Part shown: in pieces, positions 8,121 through 16,613 of the stretch | How the letters are laid out: every line of letters begins with the position of its first letter | Numbering within the stretch: position 1 is the stretch's first letter | Assembly: GCA_938074445.1 (NCBI GenBank) | Contig: CALJEK010000003.1 | Coordinates: 62,001 to 126,000 of the forward strand | From: Candidatus Kryptoniota bacterium | GTDB taxonomy: Bacteria; Bacteroidota; Ignavibacteria; Kryptoniales; Kryptoniaceae | DNA: 64,000 nt | Direction of reading: 5' to 3' | Position numbers and translations under genes: made by a program | Notes under the pieces: model-generated | The model's input: only the letters and a program-made list of their open reading frames with translations | Told to the model about the DNA's origin: nothing | Database searches by the model: none

Positions 8121-9374
8121 CTATTCTTCAAACTTTTTGAAAACTATTGAAACATTGTGCCCACCGAAACCAAATGAATTCGAGATCGCTGCCTTAACCT
8201 CTCTTTCTATAGATTGATTTGGAACATAGAAAAGATCGCACTCAGGGTCTGGATATTCGTAATTTATCGTCGGATGAATTTTGCCTGTGGTTATCGTTAA
8301 AATTGTCGCAATTGCCTCAACTGCCCCAGCAGCGCCGAGAAGATGACCTATCATTGATTTTGTGGAATTCACCGCAAGTTTATATGCGTGCTCACCAAAA
8401 ACAGTTTTAATTGCCTGCGTCTCGTTCCTGTCATTTTCCTTTGTTGAAGTTCCATGCGCATTGATGTAATCGATATCCTCAGGTTGAAGCCCAGCATCTT
8501 TAAGTGCAATTGACATTGATCTTGCAGCACCTTCACCATTTGGAGCTGGAGCGGTTATATGATATGCATCCGCCGTCAAACCAAAACCCGCCACCTCAGC
8601 ATAAATTTTTGCACCACGGTTTAAAGCGTGCTCAAGTGATTCAAGTATCAAAGTTCCAGCACCCTCACCCATTACAAAACCGTCACGCTGAGCGTCAAAT
8701 GGTCTACTTGCTTTTTGCGGTTCATCGTTCCTTGTTGAAAGGGCTCTCATAGCGTTAAATGAACCAACTCCCATCGGACAAATAGCAGACTCGGTTCCGC
8801 CAGTTACAACAACATCGGCAAGCCCACGTTCAATCAACATAACCGCATCGGTTATCGCATTTGCTGAACTGGCACAAGCAGAAACAGTTGCATAATTCGG
8901 ACCTTTGTAACCATATCTTATTGAAATGTAACCAGCAACTATATCAACGATCATCATTGTCACCGTAAATGGACTTATATGTCTTGGGGTTCCCGTCTTA
9001 AAGAGCAACTCATGCTGTGTATGGTATGTCCACATACCTCCAATTCCCGAGGTGTAAACAACGGCTACCCTTTCTTTATCTATCTTCGAATCAGAATTAA
9101 GCCCAGCATCTTGAATTGCCATCTCGGTTGCAGCCATTGCAAACTGGGTAAAAATATCCATCCTTTGGGCAAGCTTTTTATCCATGTAATTCGTAGGTTC
9201 AAAATTCTTTACCTCGGCTGCAAACTTAGTTGCAAAGTTTGTCGTATCAAACTTTGTTATATAATCAACCCCACTTTTCCCATCCAGAAGATTTTTCCAG
9301 AATTCATCAATAGTTAATCCAACGGGTGATATAACACCCATCCCTGTGACAACAACCCTTTTGCGGTTGAACAT
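8121..9374 (-). CDS. fabF: beta-ketoacyl-ACP synthase II
   Basis: Elongating condensing enzyme of type II fatty acid synthesis; it joins malonyl-ACP to an acyl chain. 417 residues. The active-site triad is intact: C167 in TVSACASSANA, H307 in NAHGTST and H344 in STKSMIGHLLGAAGA, with the conserved lysine K339. The glycine-rich C-terminal SFGFGGHN motif is present. It follows acpP on the minus strand, but a hairpin with a T-run lies between the two genes, so fabF may be expressed at a lower level than acpP. Confidence 0.97.
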   Translation of the reverse strand: MFNRKRVVVTGMGVISPVGLTIDEFWKNLLDGKSGVDYITKFDTTNFATKFAAEVKNFEPTNYMDKKLAQRMDIFTQFAMAATEMAIQDAGLNSDSKIDKERVAVVYTSGIGGMWTYHTQHELLFKTGTPRHISPFTVTMMIVDIVAGYISIRYGYKGPNYATVSACASSANAITDAVMLIERGLADVVVTGGTESAICPMGVGSFNAMRALSTRNDEPQKASRPFDAQRDGFVMGEGAGTLILESLEHALNRGAKIYAEVAGFGLTADAYHITAPAPNGEGAARSMSIALKDAGLQPEDIDYINAHGTSTKENDRNETQAIKTVFGEHAYKLAVNSTKSMIGHLLGAAGAVEAIATILTITTGKIHPTINYEYPDPECDLFYVPNQSIEREVKAAISNSFGFGGHNVSIVFKKFEE

Positions 9375-9411
9375 ATTTCAACACAATTTTTGTTTTTAAC
9401 AAAATAAAAAA

Positions 9412-9430
9412 GGGAGAGGCAAACGCTCCC
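9412..9430 (-). terminator. intra-operon terminator/attenuator between acpP and fabF
   Basis: GGGAG at 9412-9416 pairs with CTCCC at 9426-9430. Read on the minus strand, the hairpin is followed by TTTTTTATTTT. It lies 14 bases past the acpP stop and upstream of fabF, as expected for partial termination that leaves acpP mRNA in excess. Confidence 0.6.
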
Positions 9431-9443
9431 CCGCAAAGATTTT

Positions 9444-9683
9444 TTACGCCTGTCCAAGCTTCTGCTTTAAATAATTAATCGCGTCTCCAACTGTCCTTAT
9501 CTTCTCAGCATCCTCATCCGGAACCTGAATCCCAAATTCTTTCTCAAATTCCATAACAAGCTCAACAGTGTCAAGCGAATCCGCGCCTAAATCATTAATA
9601 AATGATGCCTCCGGAACTACCTTATCCTCACTTACATTTAATTTGTTTACAATTATCTGCTTGACCTTTGCTTCAATGTCCAT
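9444..9683 (-). CDS. acpP: acyl carrier protein
   Basis: A 79-residue acidic four-helix carrier that holds growing acyl chains on a phosphopantetheine arm. The attachment serine is S36 in the canonical [10 protein letters not shown] motif. Length and charge are normal for the family. It lies between fabG and fabF, the usual order, with an apparent AAGAGGAG ribosome-binding site before the ATG. The downstream hairpin probably raises its transcript level relative to fabF. Confidence 0.98.
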   Translation of the reverse strand: MDIEAKVKQIIVNKLNVSEDKVVPEASFINDLGADSLDTVELVMEFEKEFGIQVPDEDAEKIRTVGDAINYLKQKLGQA

Positions 9684-9719
9684 GTTTTGCTCCTCTTTTT
9701 TGTTTTTGGTTTTATTTTT

Positions 9720-10463
9720 TTATGCAGTTAGACCACCATCAACAACTATAACTTGACCTGTAATATAATCGGATTCAGACGAAGCAAGGAACTTAACAAC
9801 ATATGCAATTTCCTCCGGCTTTGCCACCCTCTTCACAGGGATCATCTCAAAAAGTTTCTTTTTCTGCTCGTCACTTAACTTCTCCGTCATTTCAGTTTCA
9901 ACATAACCTGGGGCAACGACATTCACCTGTATATTTCTTGAAGCGACTTCCTTTGCAAGCGCCTTTGTAAAACCAATTATCCCAGCCTTTGAAGCAGCAT
10001 AATTTGCTTGACCTGGGTTTCCTATCAATCCAACAACAGAAGCAATATTGATTATTTTACCTGACCTTTGACTTATCATATGCTTTATGACTGCTTTCGT
10101 AAAATTAAATACTCCTTTCAAATTCGTCTCAATCACATCATCCCATTCGTTTTCGCTCATCCTCAGCAATAAATTATCTCTTGTGATTCCGGCGTTATTA
10201 ACAAGTATATCAATTTTGCCGAAATTTTTCAAAACTTCATCAACAACTCTTTGAGCATCTTCGAATTTCGATGAATCCGCTTGAATTGCCATAGCCTTTG
10301 AAATTTTAGAAATTTCATCTATGACTTCCTGCGCTTGCTGAGATGAACTTTTATAAGTTATCACAACAGAACATCCTGCTGAGGCAAGAACTTTAGCAAT
10401 GGCTCTACCTATTCCCCTTGAGCCACCCGTGATTATAGCAACCTTGTTTTTAAAGTCATCCAT
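9720..10463 (-). CDS. fabG: 3-oxoacyl-ACP reductase
   Basis: NADPH-dependent short-chain dehydrogenase that reduces 3-ketoacyl-ACP in fatty acid elongation. 247 residues. The cofactor motif GGSRGIG lies at residues 13-19 and NNAG at about 89-92. The catalytic triad is S142, Y155 and K159 (YAASK), and N114 is present. The C-terminal ITGQVIVVDGG motif is typical of FabG. It lies 36 bases upstream of acpP in the fab operon. Confidence 0.97.
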   Translation of the reverse strand: MDDFKNKVAIITGGSRGIGRAIAKVLASAGCSVVITYKSSSQQAQEVIDEISKISKAMAIQADSSKFEDAQRVVDEVLKNFGKIDILVNNAGITRDNLLLRMSENEWDDVIETNLKGVFNFTKAVIKHMISQRSGKIINIASVVGLIGNPGQANYAASKAGIIGFTKALAKEVASRNIQVNVVAPGYVETEMTEKLSDEQKKKLFEMIPVKRVAKPEEIAYVVKFLASSESDYITGQVIVVDGGLTA

Positions 10464-10478
10464 CTTTCAACTCTTCGT

Positions 10479-11153
10479 TTATTTATTATTTGAATTCCTT
10501 CTCTTCCATTCTTCGTAAATCTTTAAAAGTTCAGCGTAACCATCCTCGCCAAGAATATAGATGAACTCATCTTTGCAAATCTCAATCACTGGACCTGAGT
10601 GATTATGTGTCGCATTTATTCCACAATATGGCAAATCCTCCGCATGACCATCATCATAAGTTAAAATACCCTCCCAAAAAGTTAAAGGATAAATACAGCA
10701 ATAGAATGGCTTCAAAGCCCACTTATGCATTCCATTTTTAACTGCAGTAACCTGTAACACACAGTATCCCTCTCTCGTTAAAAATGCACATTTATCATTA
10801 TAAACATTCGTTCCAACACATTTACCCGATGGGAAATCCGAATCATCCCACTCTTCCTTCTCAAACCAAAGTTCCACATCATGTGGCTGGGTTTCATCCA
10901 TGTAATTCAGGATTAAATCCTTATGCTCGAGAATCTTATCCCTTTCTTTAACATCAACATAAACTCCCCAATAACAGCAACTTGCTTGACAAACGGGAAC
11001 ATTACAAAACGAAACGAACCCAGAATTAAAAACAAGCGTATCTATTTTGAAATTTTTAACTTGAACAATTTCTCTTTCAATTGCGGGAGACTTTGCAGCG
11101 CCTTCCATCGTCTTCACTTTATCCCTTAAAGTTTTCGATATCGTTAAATCCAT
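10479..11153 (-). CDS. DUF3109-family cysteine-rich protein
   Basis: About 224 residues, resembling the DUF3109 family seen in Bacteroidota and related to the YkgJ-type metal-binding proteins. Its cysteines are clustered: CNVPVCQASCCYWG near residues 50-63, then GKC, DKC, GYC, and FYCCIYP near residue 172. These would suit a zinc or iron-sulfur site. There is no signal peptide, so it is probably cytoplasmic. It lies between fabD and fabG and overlaps the 3' end of fabD by 35 bases if the ATG at 11153 is used; a later ATG at 11108 would remove the overlap. The function is unknown. Its place inside the operon suggests a link to lipid synthesis, but this is inference. Confidence 0.75.
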   Translation of the reverse strand: MDLTISKTLRDKVKTMEGAAKSPAIEREIVQVKNFKIDTLVFNSGFVSFCNVPVCQASCCYWGVYVDVKERDKILEHKDLILNYMDETQPHDVELWFEKEEWDDSDFPSGKCVGTNVYNDKCAFLTREGYCVLQVTAVKNGMHKWALKPFYCCIYPLTFWEGILTYDDGHAEDLPYCGINATHNHSGPVIEICKDEFIYILGEDGYAELLKIYEEWKRRNSNNK

Positions 11154-12033
11154 CAAAACCAGCTATTTCAACATTTGAAATTATCCTTCTAACCAAGCCT
11201 TGTAAAACTTTCCCTGGTCCAATTTCATAAAACTTCGTCGCTCCATCTGAAGCCATATTAATTATACTTTGATACCAAAGCACAGGGCTTGTTATTTGAA
11301 GATAAAGCAAATTTTTTATTTCCTCAGGTTCAAAAGCTGGTTTTGCAGTTACGTTAAAATAAACGGGGATCGATGGTTTGTTAAACTTAACTTCGTCAAG
11401 TGCTTTTTTAAGTTCTTCCTTTGCGCTTTCCATAAGTGGGGAATGAAAAGCACCACTTACAACGAGCTCTTTAACCATTTTCGCCCCAGCTTTTTGAGCA
11501 AGCTCCATAGCCTTTTTAACTGCGTCAACCTCACCAGATATTACAATTTGTCCAGGCGCATTGAAATTTGCAGGCTGAACTACGCCATCTTTAACCTCTT
11601 CACAAATTTCCTTTACCTTATCAGCGTCAAGCCCAATAATTGCAGCCATTGTCCCGGGTTTTTCCTCCCCCGCTTTTTGCATCAGCTCACCACGAAGTTT
11701 CACAACCCTTAAAGCATCCTCAAAACTTAACACACCAGCATAAACGAGCGCTGAATACTCCCCAAGTGAATGTCCAGCAACCATATCAGCTTTCAACTTT
11801 CCATTGAGAAGATTTGAAACAATGTAACTATGAACAAAGATCGCTGGCTGAGTAATTTTTGTTTGTTTTAATTCCTCTTCAGGTCCTTCAAAACAAATTC
11901 GCTTTAATTCAAAACCAAGCATTTCTTCCGCCTTATCAAAAATTTCCCTTGCAGTTTGACTGTTTTCATATAAATCCTTCCCCATCCCAACATACTGCGA
12001 AGCCTGACCCGGGAATATAAACGCAATTTTCAT
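11119..12033 (-). CDS. fabD: malonyl-CoA:ACP transacylase
   Basis: Transfers malonyl from CoA to acyl carrier protein, supplying the extender unit for chain elongation. 304 residues. The nucleophile is S89 in GHSLGEY, the catalytic histidine is H197 in GAFHSPLM, and the N-terminal [10 protein letters not shown] supplies the oxyanion glutamine. The start ATG overlaps the fabH stop, so the two are coupled. Normal length for the family. Confidence 0.97.
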   Translation of the reverse strand: MKIAFIFPGQASQYVGMGKDLYENSQTAREIFDKAEEMLGFELKRICFEGPEEELKQTKITQPAIFVHSYIVSNLLNGKLKADMVAGHSLGEYSALVYAGVLSFEDALRVVKLRGELMQKAGEEKPGTMAAIIGLDADKVKEICEEVKDGVVQPANFNAPGQIVISGEVDAVKKAMELAQKAGAKMVKELVVSGAFHSPLMESAKEELKKALDEVKFNKPSIPVYFNVTAKPAFEPEEIKNLLYLQITSPVLWYQSIINMASDGATKFYEIGPGKVLQGLVRRIISNVEIAGFDGFNDIENFKG

Positions 12034-13130
12034 TTGCCAACTTCGCTTTTTATTTTCAACTCCTCCGGGATTTCAAACCTTCTTGAATCCATCTCTTCAC
12101 AATACTTTGCAACATCAGGTCTCGGCTTGGGTGGATTAGGAAGCGACCATCTCATTAATACCGCACCCCATGTATAACCAGCGCCGAACGCAGACATAAC
12201 AAGCATATGTCCAGGTTTTAATTTCCCACATTCCCAATATTCAGACAAACATAGTGGAATTGTCGCAGCGGTTGTATTTCCATACCGGTCGATATTTATC
12301 ATAACTTTTGATAGATCAAGACCCATCCTTTCCGCTGTTGCGGTTATTATCCGTAAGTTTGCTTGATGTGGTACAAGCCAGTCTATATCTTTACCTGTTA
12401 ATCCGTTTCTCTCGACTACTTCAGCAGAAACATCAGCCATCCCAACAACTGCAACCTTAAAAACTGCTCTTCCATCTTGATAGATATAGTGCATCTTTTT
12501 ATCCACAGTTTCATGGCTTGGCGGATTCAAACTACCGCCACCTGGCATGTAAAGATATCTTCCACCCGACCCATCCATATAAAAAATATGATCAATGATC
12601 CCATACTCTGGGTCATCCGTAGGTTCAAGCAAAACAGCGCCAGCCCCATCACCAAACAATACACATGTATTTCTATCGGTATAATCAACAATTGAACTCA
12701 TTTTATCAGCGCCGACAACAAGAACCTTTTTATAACTCCCTGACTCTATAAACTGGGCTCCCGTTATCAAAGCATAAATAAACCCGGAGCACGCTGCTGA
12801 AAGATCAAATCCCCACGCTTTCTTCATGCCAAGTTTTTCTTGAATCACAGCTGCAGTTGAAGGGAAAAACATATCAGGCGTGACCGTTGCAACGATTAAC
12901 ACTTCAATCTCTTCTGGTGTGACACCGCTGTTTTCAAATAATCTTTTTATCGCTTCGACAGCAAGATCAGATGTTGCTCCCCTTTCAAGAATTCTCCTTT
13001 CACGAATCCCCGTCCTTGTCCTTATCCACTCATCATTCGTATCAACCATTTTTTCAAGATCAAAATTTGTAAGTATTTTCTCAGGCACATAATGCCCAAC
13101 CGCTGTAATCGTTGCTCTCCTTTGCCCCAA
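12030..13130 (-). CDS. fabH: beta-ketoacyl-ACP synthase III with extended C-terminus
   Basis: Starts fatty acid synthesis by condensing an acyl-CoA with malonyl-ACP. The catalytic triad is C114 (SAACSGF), H255 (VPHQANLR) and N285 (YGNTTAAT). At 366 residues it is longer than the roughly 320 usual for FabH. The fold ends near residue 330 at GAVLMRWSL, and a proline- and charge-rich tail of about 36 residues follows. The start is TTG at 13130, supported by a strong GGAGGT element 6-7 bases upstream. It is followed directly by fabD and preceded by plsX. Confidence 0.95.
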   Translation of the reverse strand: MGQRRATITAVGHYVPEKILTNFDLEKMVDTNDEWIRTRTGIRERRILERGATSDLAVEAIKRLFENSGVTPEEIEVLIVATVTPDMFFPSTAAVIQEKLGMKKAWGFDLSAACSGFIYALITGAQFIESGSYKKVLVVGADKMSSIVDYTDRNTCVLFGDGAGAVLLEPTDDPEYGIIDHIFYMDGSGGRYLYMPGGGSLNPPSHETVDKKMHYIYQDGRAVFKVAVVGMADVSAEVVERNGLTGKDIDWLVPHQANLRIITATAERMGLDLSKVMINIDRYGNTTAATIPLCLSEYWECGKLKPGHMLVMSAFGAGYTWGAVLMRWSLPNPPKPRPDVAKYCEEMDSRRFEIPEELKIKSEVGK

Positions 13131-13132
13131 TT

Positions 13133-14176
13133 TTATACCTCCGTTTTAAGTTTGTAATGATTTAACGCATCTTTTATTTTTTGATTAATTTTTTTCTGCA
13201 CCATCTCTTCAGCCCTATAAATCATATTTTTTATAGCTATCGCGCTGGAACTTCCATGCCCAATCACAGCGACACCATTGACGCCAAGAAACGGAACACC
13301 TCCATATTCTTGATAGTCAAACTCTTTCAACGCTTTTCTTAATCCACGAGCCAGAAACCCAAATGTCAATTTCCTGAATATATTTTTAATTGCGTAATTT
13401 CTTAATCTTCTCTTCAAAACCCCAAGAACGCTTTCTGCAAATTTTAAAACTATGTTTCCAACGAATCCATCACAAACAATCACATCAGCCTTACCCAAAA
13501 GTATATCTCGCCCTTCAATATTGCCAATAAAGTTTAATTTACTTTCTGAAAGAAGGCGATAAGTTTGTAAAATTACTTCGCTACCCTTCGTGCCCTCTTC
13601 TCCAATATTTAAAAGAGCAACCTTAGGATTTCTCTGCCCAAGCATAGTGTTTGAATAGATGTGCCCCACAATTGCAAATTCAAGCAAATGATGAGGTTTG
13701 CAATCAACATTAGCCCCGACATCAAGCATTATACTTTTTGTTCCAGCTTCAGTAGGAAAAACACTACCAATTGTCGGTCTTGAAATCCCTTCAATCCTGC
13801 CAAGTATAAAAGTTGCAGCTACGAGCACAGCCCCAGTATTCCCTGCACTTGCAAATGCATCAACTTCACCATCGCTATGAAGTTTCATTCCAACAACAAT
13901 AGAAGAATTCTTTTTCCGCCTCAAGGCAACACTTGGGATATCATCCATTTCTATAACTTGAGGGGCGTCAACAATTGAAAAATCAAGCCCCGCGATATCA
14001 TGCTTTTTTAATTCCTCTTTAATCTTCCTCTCATCCCCAACAAAAACAATCTCAAATCTATTGCCTGATTCCCTTAAAGCGGACAAAGCACCCTCAACAA
14101 CCGTTGCAGGCGCATAATCCCCACCCATCGCATCAACCGCAATTCTCAACTTTCTTGAATTCGTAGACCCTACCAT
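13133..14176 (-). CDS. plsX: phosphate acyltransferase PlsX
   Basis: Makes acyl-phosphate from acyl-ACP, the acyl donor for PlsY in phospholipid synthesis. 347 residues. Typical motifs are visible: [11 protein letters not shown] near residue 13, [16 protein letters not shown], and VCDGFVGNI in the middle, with [13 protein letters not shown] near the C-terminus. It lies between rpmF and fabH, a conserved order. A perfect palindrome separates it from rpmF. Confidence 0.97.
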   Translation of the reverse strand: MVGSTNSRKLRIAVDAMGGDYAPATVVEGALSALRESGNRFEIVFVGDERKIKEELKKHDIAGLDFSIVDAPQVIEMDDIPSVALRRKKNSSIVVGMKLHSDGEVDAFASAGNTGAVLVAATFILGRIEGISRPTIGSVFPTEAGTKSIMLDVGANVDCKPHHLLEFAIVGHIYSNTMLGQRNPKVALLNIGEEGTKGSEVILQTYRLLSESKLNFIGNIEGRDILLGKADVIVCDGFVGNIVLKFAESVLGVLKRRLRNYAIKNIFRKLTFGFLARGLRKALKEFDYQEYGGVPFLGVNGVAVIGHGSSSAIAIKNMIYRAEEMVQKKINQKIKDALNHYKLKTEV

Positions 14177-14212
14177 AAAGATAGCAAAATATATTTGATT
14201 AAAATTTAACAG

Positions 14213-14236
14213 CCCCTGAAACTTAAGTTTCAGGGG
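14213..14236. terminator. perfect 24-base palindrome between rpmF and plsX
   Basis: CCCCTGAAACTT is followed at once by its exact reverse complement AAGTTTCAGGGG. RNA from either strand can fold into a 10-bp stem with a TTAA loop. On the minus strand the stem is followed by CTGTTAAATTTT, a weak U-tract. It may attenuate readthrough from rpmF into plsX, or stabilise the rpmF mRNA end. Confidence 0.55.
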
Positions 14237-14267
14237 TTTGACTTTTCAAATTTTTAAGTTTTAAAAT

Positions 14268-14447
14268 TTACTCCTTTGGAACTATAACAGTTCTACCGTG
14301 GTAATACCCACACTTCGGACAGGCGCGATGCGGAAGCTTAGGTTCGTGACACTGCGGACATTCGCTCAAAGTCGGTGCTGTGGGTTTATAATTTGCCCTT
14401 CTTTTATCCCTGCGCGACCTTGAGTGTCTACGTTTTGGATTTGGCAT
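14268..14447 (-). CDS. rpmF: 50S ribosomal protein L32
   Basis: A 59-residue ribosomal protein. The N-terminus MPNPKRRHSRSRRDKRRANY is the standard basic L32 start. Four cysteines in two pairs, CPQC and CPKC, form the zinc ribbon. An AGAGGTGAT ribosome-binding site lies just before the ATG. It follows the DUF177 gene by 18 bases, the usual arrangement, and heads into plsX. A palindrome after the stop may separate ribosomal from lipid gene expression. Confidence 0.97.
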   Translation of the reverse strand: MPNPKRRHSRSRRDKRRANYKPTAPTLSECPQCHEPKLPHRACPKCGYYHGRTVIVPKE

Positions 14448-14465
14448 AGATAAATCACCTCTAAG

Positions 14466-15005
14466 TTAATTTTCACTTTCCTTTCCTAAATTTTCACTTT
14501 CAATAAATTTTAAAAGCGGTGCCCATCTCGGGTCTATCTCTTCAACTTTACAGGTGCATATTTCAAAATTTAGATTTTTCCCACATCTCGGACAAAGCCC
14601 AAAACATTCTTCATAGCAAAGCAGCTTCATTGGGACAGAAAGTAAAACCATCTGTCTTACATCATCAGATATATCAATTTCATTTGTCTCAGGTGTGATC
14701 ACAACGACTTCCTCAGGTTCATACTTTTTCGATTCCTCCTCATCGTAAACATAATACATATTGTAACTGTTTTCAAGCACCATGTCAAAATCCTCAACAC
14801 ATCTATCACATTGAAATCTTCCAACAGTATAAACATTCGCCCTCAGATAAAGCTGACGCTTAGATTTTTCAAGCGTTGCTTCAACGTAAATAGGTTTATT
14901 AAATCTTTTCTCATCAAGTTCCAAGCTCGACGGCTTCGCTATAAATGTGTAAAAATGCTCTCCATCAGATAGCTTTGAAATATTGATTTTCATCAGAGAA
15001 TCCAT
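14466..15005 (-). CDS. YceD/DUF177 family protein
   Basis: A 179-residue member of the DUF177 (YceD) family, nearly always found upstream of rpmF; homologues are linked to 23S rRNA accumulation. Cysteine pairs are visible: CDRC near residue 72 and CYEECFGLCPRCGKN near 134, the usual location of the conserved C-x2-C elements, with a further CTC. The charged tail (SESENLGKESEN) is not conserved in the family. It appears to be the first gene of the lipid operon. Confidence 0.9.
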   Translation of the reverse strand: MDSLMKINISKLSDGEHFYTFIAKPSSLELDEKRFNKPIYVEATLEKSKRQLYLRANVYTVGRFQCDRCVEDFDMVLENSYNMYYVYDEEESKKYEPEEVVVITPETNEIDISDDVRQMVLLSVPMKLLCYEECFGLCPRCGKNLNFEICTCKVEEIDPRWAPLLKFIESENLGKESEN

Positions 15006-15101
15006 CCAACTTTTAAAAATTTGAGTAAAATATAAATAAAAAAATAGTCAGATACAAGACAAGTTGAGGGTATAATTTGAGGGGGGACAAAAATTAAAAA
15101 A

Positions 15102-15120
15102 CCCCGGGCAAAACCCGGGG
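15102..15120 (-). terminator. rho-independent terminator of the split-Soret cytochrome gene
   Basis: CCCCGGG at 15102-15108 pairs with CCCGGGG at 15114-15120. On the minus strand the stem is followed by TTTTTTAATTTTT. It lies just past the cytochrome stop codon (15128), so that gene is transcribed as a single-gene unit ending here. Confidence 0.85.
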
Positions 15121-15127
15121 CTGAGCT

Positions 15128-16249
15128 TTACTTCATAAGAACCATCTTCTTTGTCGCAACATAACTACCTGCGATCATCCTATACAAGTAAATTCCACTC
15201 GCCACTTTATTCCCGTGGTCATCTGTGCCGTCCCATACAACTTTATACACCCCAGGCTCATACCTTTCACCATCAATTAACCTTCTGACAATCCTCCCCG
15301 ATGTATCATAAATCTCGAGCCTTACATCGCAAGATTTCGGCACAGAAAATTCAATGCTTGTTGACGGATTAAATGGATTCGGGTAGTTTTGGCTCAACTT
15401 AAATGTAAACGCAACATCCGAAAGTTGCTCCACCTTTGTCTGTGGATGGCTCCAGTTCGGTTTATGGCACTGAGTGCAAGTCATAATCGACTTGACATCG
15501 TCCTTATAAGTTGAACCGTGACACATAAGGCAAACTCCAACTACACTTGGTGGTTGATATGTTTGCTGGAATTGTCCATTCTTCCAGGCATTTAACAATT
15601 CAACCGCTTTAGCTGCAACATCACCTGTTAACCTTCCACATCTTTCTCTCCTCTCTAATGAACCGGCTTTATAGCCGGAAGTAACGCACCACTTGCTGAC
15701 CGAAATATGGCATAGCGTTGAACCACAGCTAGATTGTGGCAAAGCTTGATTCAAACGATTATCATAAAATTGACCATTTACAGCATATTGATTGCTTATG
15801 TCACTTGGGAATACCGTCTGAGTATACCAACCCATAAGTTCGTGGACAATTTTATCAGTTGTCGCTTTGTCGCAGAACGAATTAATCGCTGCAGCAGCCC
15901 CCAGCAACGCTCCACAAGTTGTTCCCCATCCAACAACGCCACCGTGCCCATAAATCATCATCTCACACAAAGGTAGTAAACTTGTAAAAGGCTCGCCAAC
16001 TTTTTGATGCATCGCATAAAATATCGCTTTAAATGCACCATAACAACAACCTTTTCCAGTCCAGTAAAATTGATGACCAAGCTTTCTTACATGTTCAGGA
16101 TCAAGTATGTCATACGGCAACGGCCAATTAATTTGAGCCTGGGCTCTCGCTTTGCTAGCGAGGTTAATAAGTGAAAAACCTACTGCTCCCCCAATTGTGC
16201 TTTTTGCTGCAACCTCAAGAAATTGTTTACGTGTTAATTTTCCTTTCAT
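15128..16249 (-). CDS. split-Soret-like di-haem cytochrome with type IX sorting domain
   Basis: A 373-residue exported protein made of three parts. Residues 1-38 are an export signal with TRKQFL, a Tat-like motif with lysine for the second arginine, and a hydrophobic stretch ending ARAQA. Residues about 55-225 match the C_GCAxxG_C_C/split-Soret family: GKGCCYGAF, GHGGVVGWGTTCGALLGA, ERRERCGRLTGD and KAVELLN. Two CxxCH haem-c sites follow at 240-244 (CLMCH) and 258-262 (CTQCH), and CGSTLCH at 175-181 is a possible CX4CH site. Residues about 284-373 are a type IX secretion sorting domain (LSQNYPNPFNPST, then ASGIYLYRM). I chose the ATG at 16249 because the upstream TTG lies within a sigma-54 promoter. 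A role in extracellular or surface electron transfer is inferred. Confidence 0.85.
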   Translation of the reverse strand: MKGKLTRKQFLEVAAKSTIGGAVGFSLINLASKARAQAQINWPLPYDILDPEHVRKLGHQFYWTGKGCCYGAFKAIFYAMHQKVGEPFTSLLPLCEMMIYGHGGVVGWGTTCGALLGAAAAINSFCDKATTDKIVHELMGWYTQTVFPSDISNQYAVNGQFYDNRLNQALPQSSCGSTLCHISVSKWCVTSGYKAGSLERRERCGRLTGDVAAKAVELLNAWKNGQFQQTYQPPSVVGVCLMCHGSTYKDDVKSIMTCTQCHKPNWSHPQTKVEQLSDVAFTFKLSQNYPNPFNPSTSIEFSVPKSCDVRLEIYDTSGRIVRRLIDGERYEPGVYKVVWDGTDDHGNKVASGIYLYRMIAGSYVATKKMVLMK

Positions 16250-16293
16250 AGCTAAGTTACGTGCTTTTGTTTTTGAGTGATTTTTGCTTCGCT

Positions 16294-16310
16294 TTTGCGA
16301 AAGTCGCAAA
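16294..16310. repeat. inverted repeat TTTGCG-N5-CGCAAA overlapping the cytochrome promoter
   Basis: TTTGCG at 16294-16299 and CGCAAA at 16305-16310 are exact reverse complements separated by five bases. The repeat covers the -12 element and the expected start point of the leftward sigma-54 promoter. It could be an operator or an mRNA leader hairpin. Confidence 0.4.
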
Positions 16311-16320
16311 TATTATGCCA
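16305..16320 (-). promoter_or_regulatory. sigma-54 (-24/-12) promoter of the cytochrome gene
   Basis: On the minus strand TGGCAT-AATAT-TTGCG fits the consensus TGGCAC-N5-TTGCW. The invariant GG and GC dinucleotides are present at the correct spacing, with two mismatches outside them. The start point would fall near 16294, giving a leader of about 45 bases before the ATG at 16249. Confidence 0.65.
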
Positions 16321-16613
16321 AAAATTTTCATTTAATTTTCAATAAATATCACAAGCGCACCCGCTCAAATGTCTAAAGATTCACTAACTTAAAATGTCTC
16401 AATTTTCAGCATCCTTTATCATCAATGAAATGTTTAAACTTTCAACACCATAGCATTGAATTTTTCAATATAGGAAAAACTTTATAATCCAAAAAATTTC
16501 TACGCTGCAACGAAAAACGCCGTTGAAAACTTAAACACCAATGAATTTTCCAACCTTTAAATAGACTCGACTTTACATTGAAATTCAATCAATTCAAAAT
16601 CACCATTTCACTT
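16321..16613. promoter_or_regulatory. divergent regulatory region with ATTGAA/TTCAAT inverted repeats
   Basis: No gene is visible here. The stretch lies between two outward-facing sigma-54 promoters, the position expected for activator binding sites. Two related inverted repeats occur: ATTGAA-TTT-TTCAAT at 16455-16469 and ATTGAA-A-TTCAAT at 16577-16589. A CAACG-N8-CGTTG repeat lies at 16508-16525. These are candidates for binding by the NtrC-type activator encoded downstream; that link is inferred. Confidence 0.45.
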
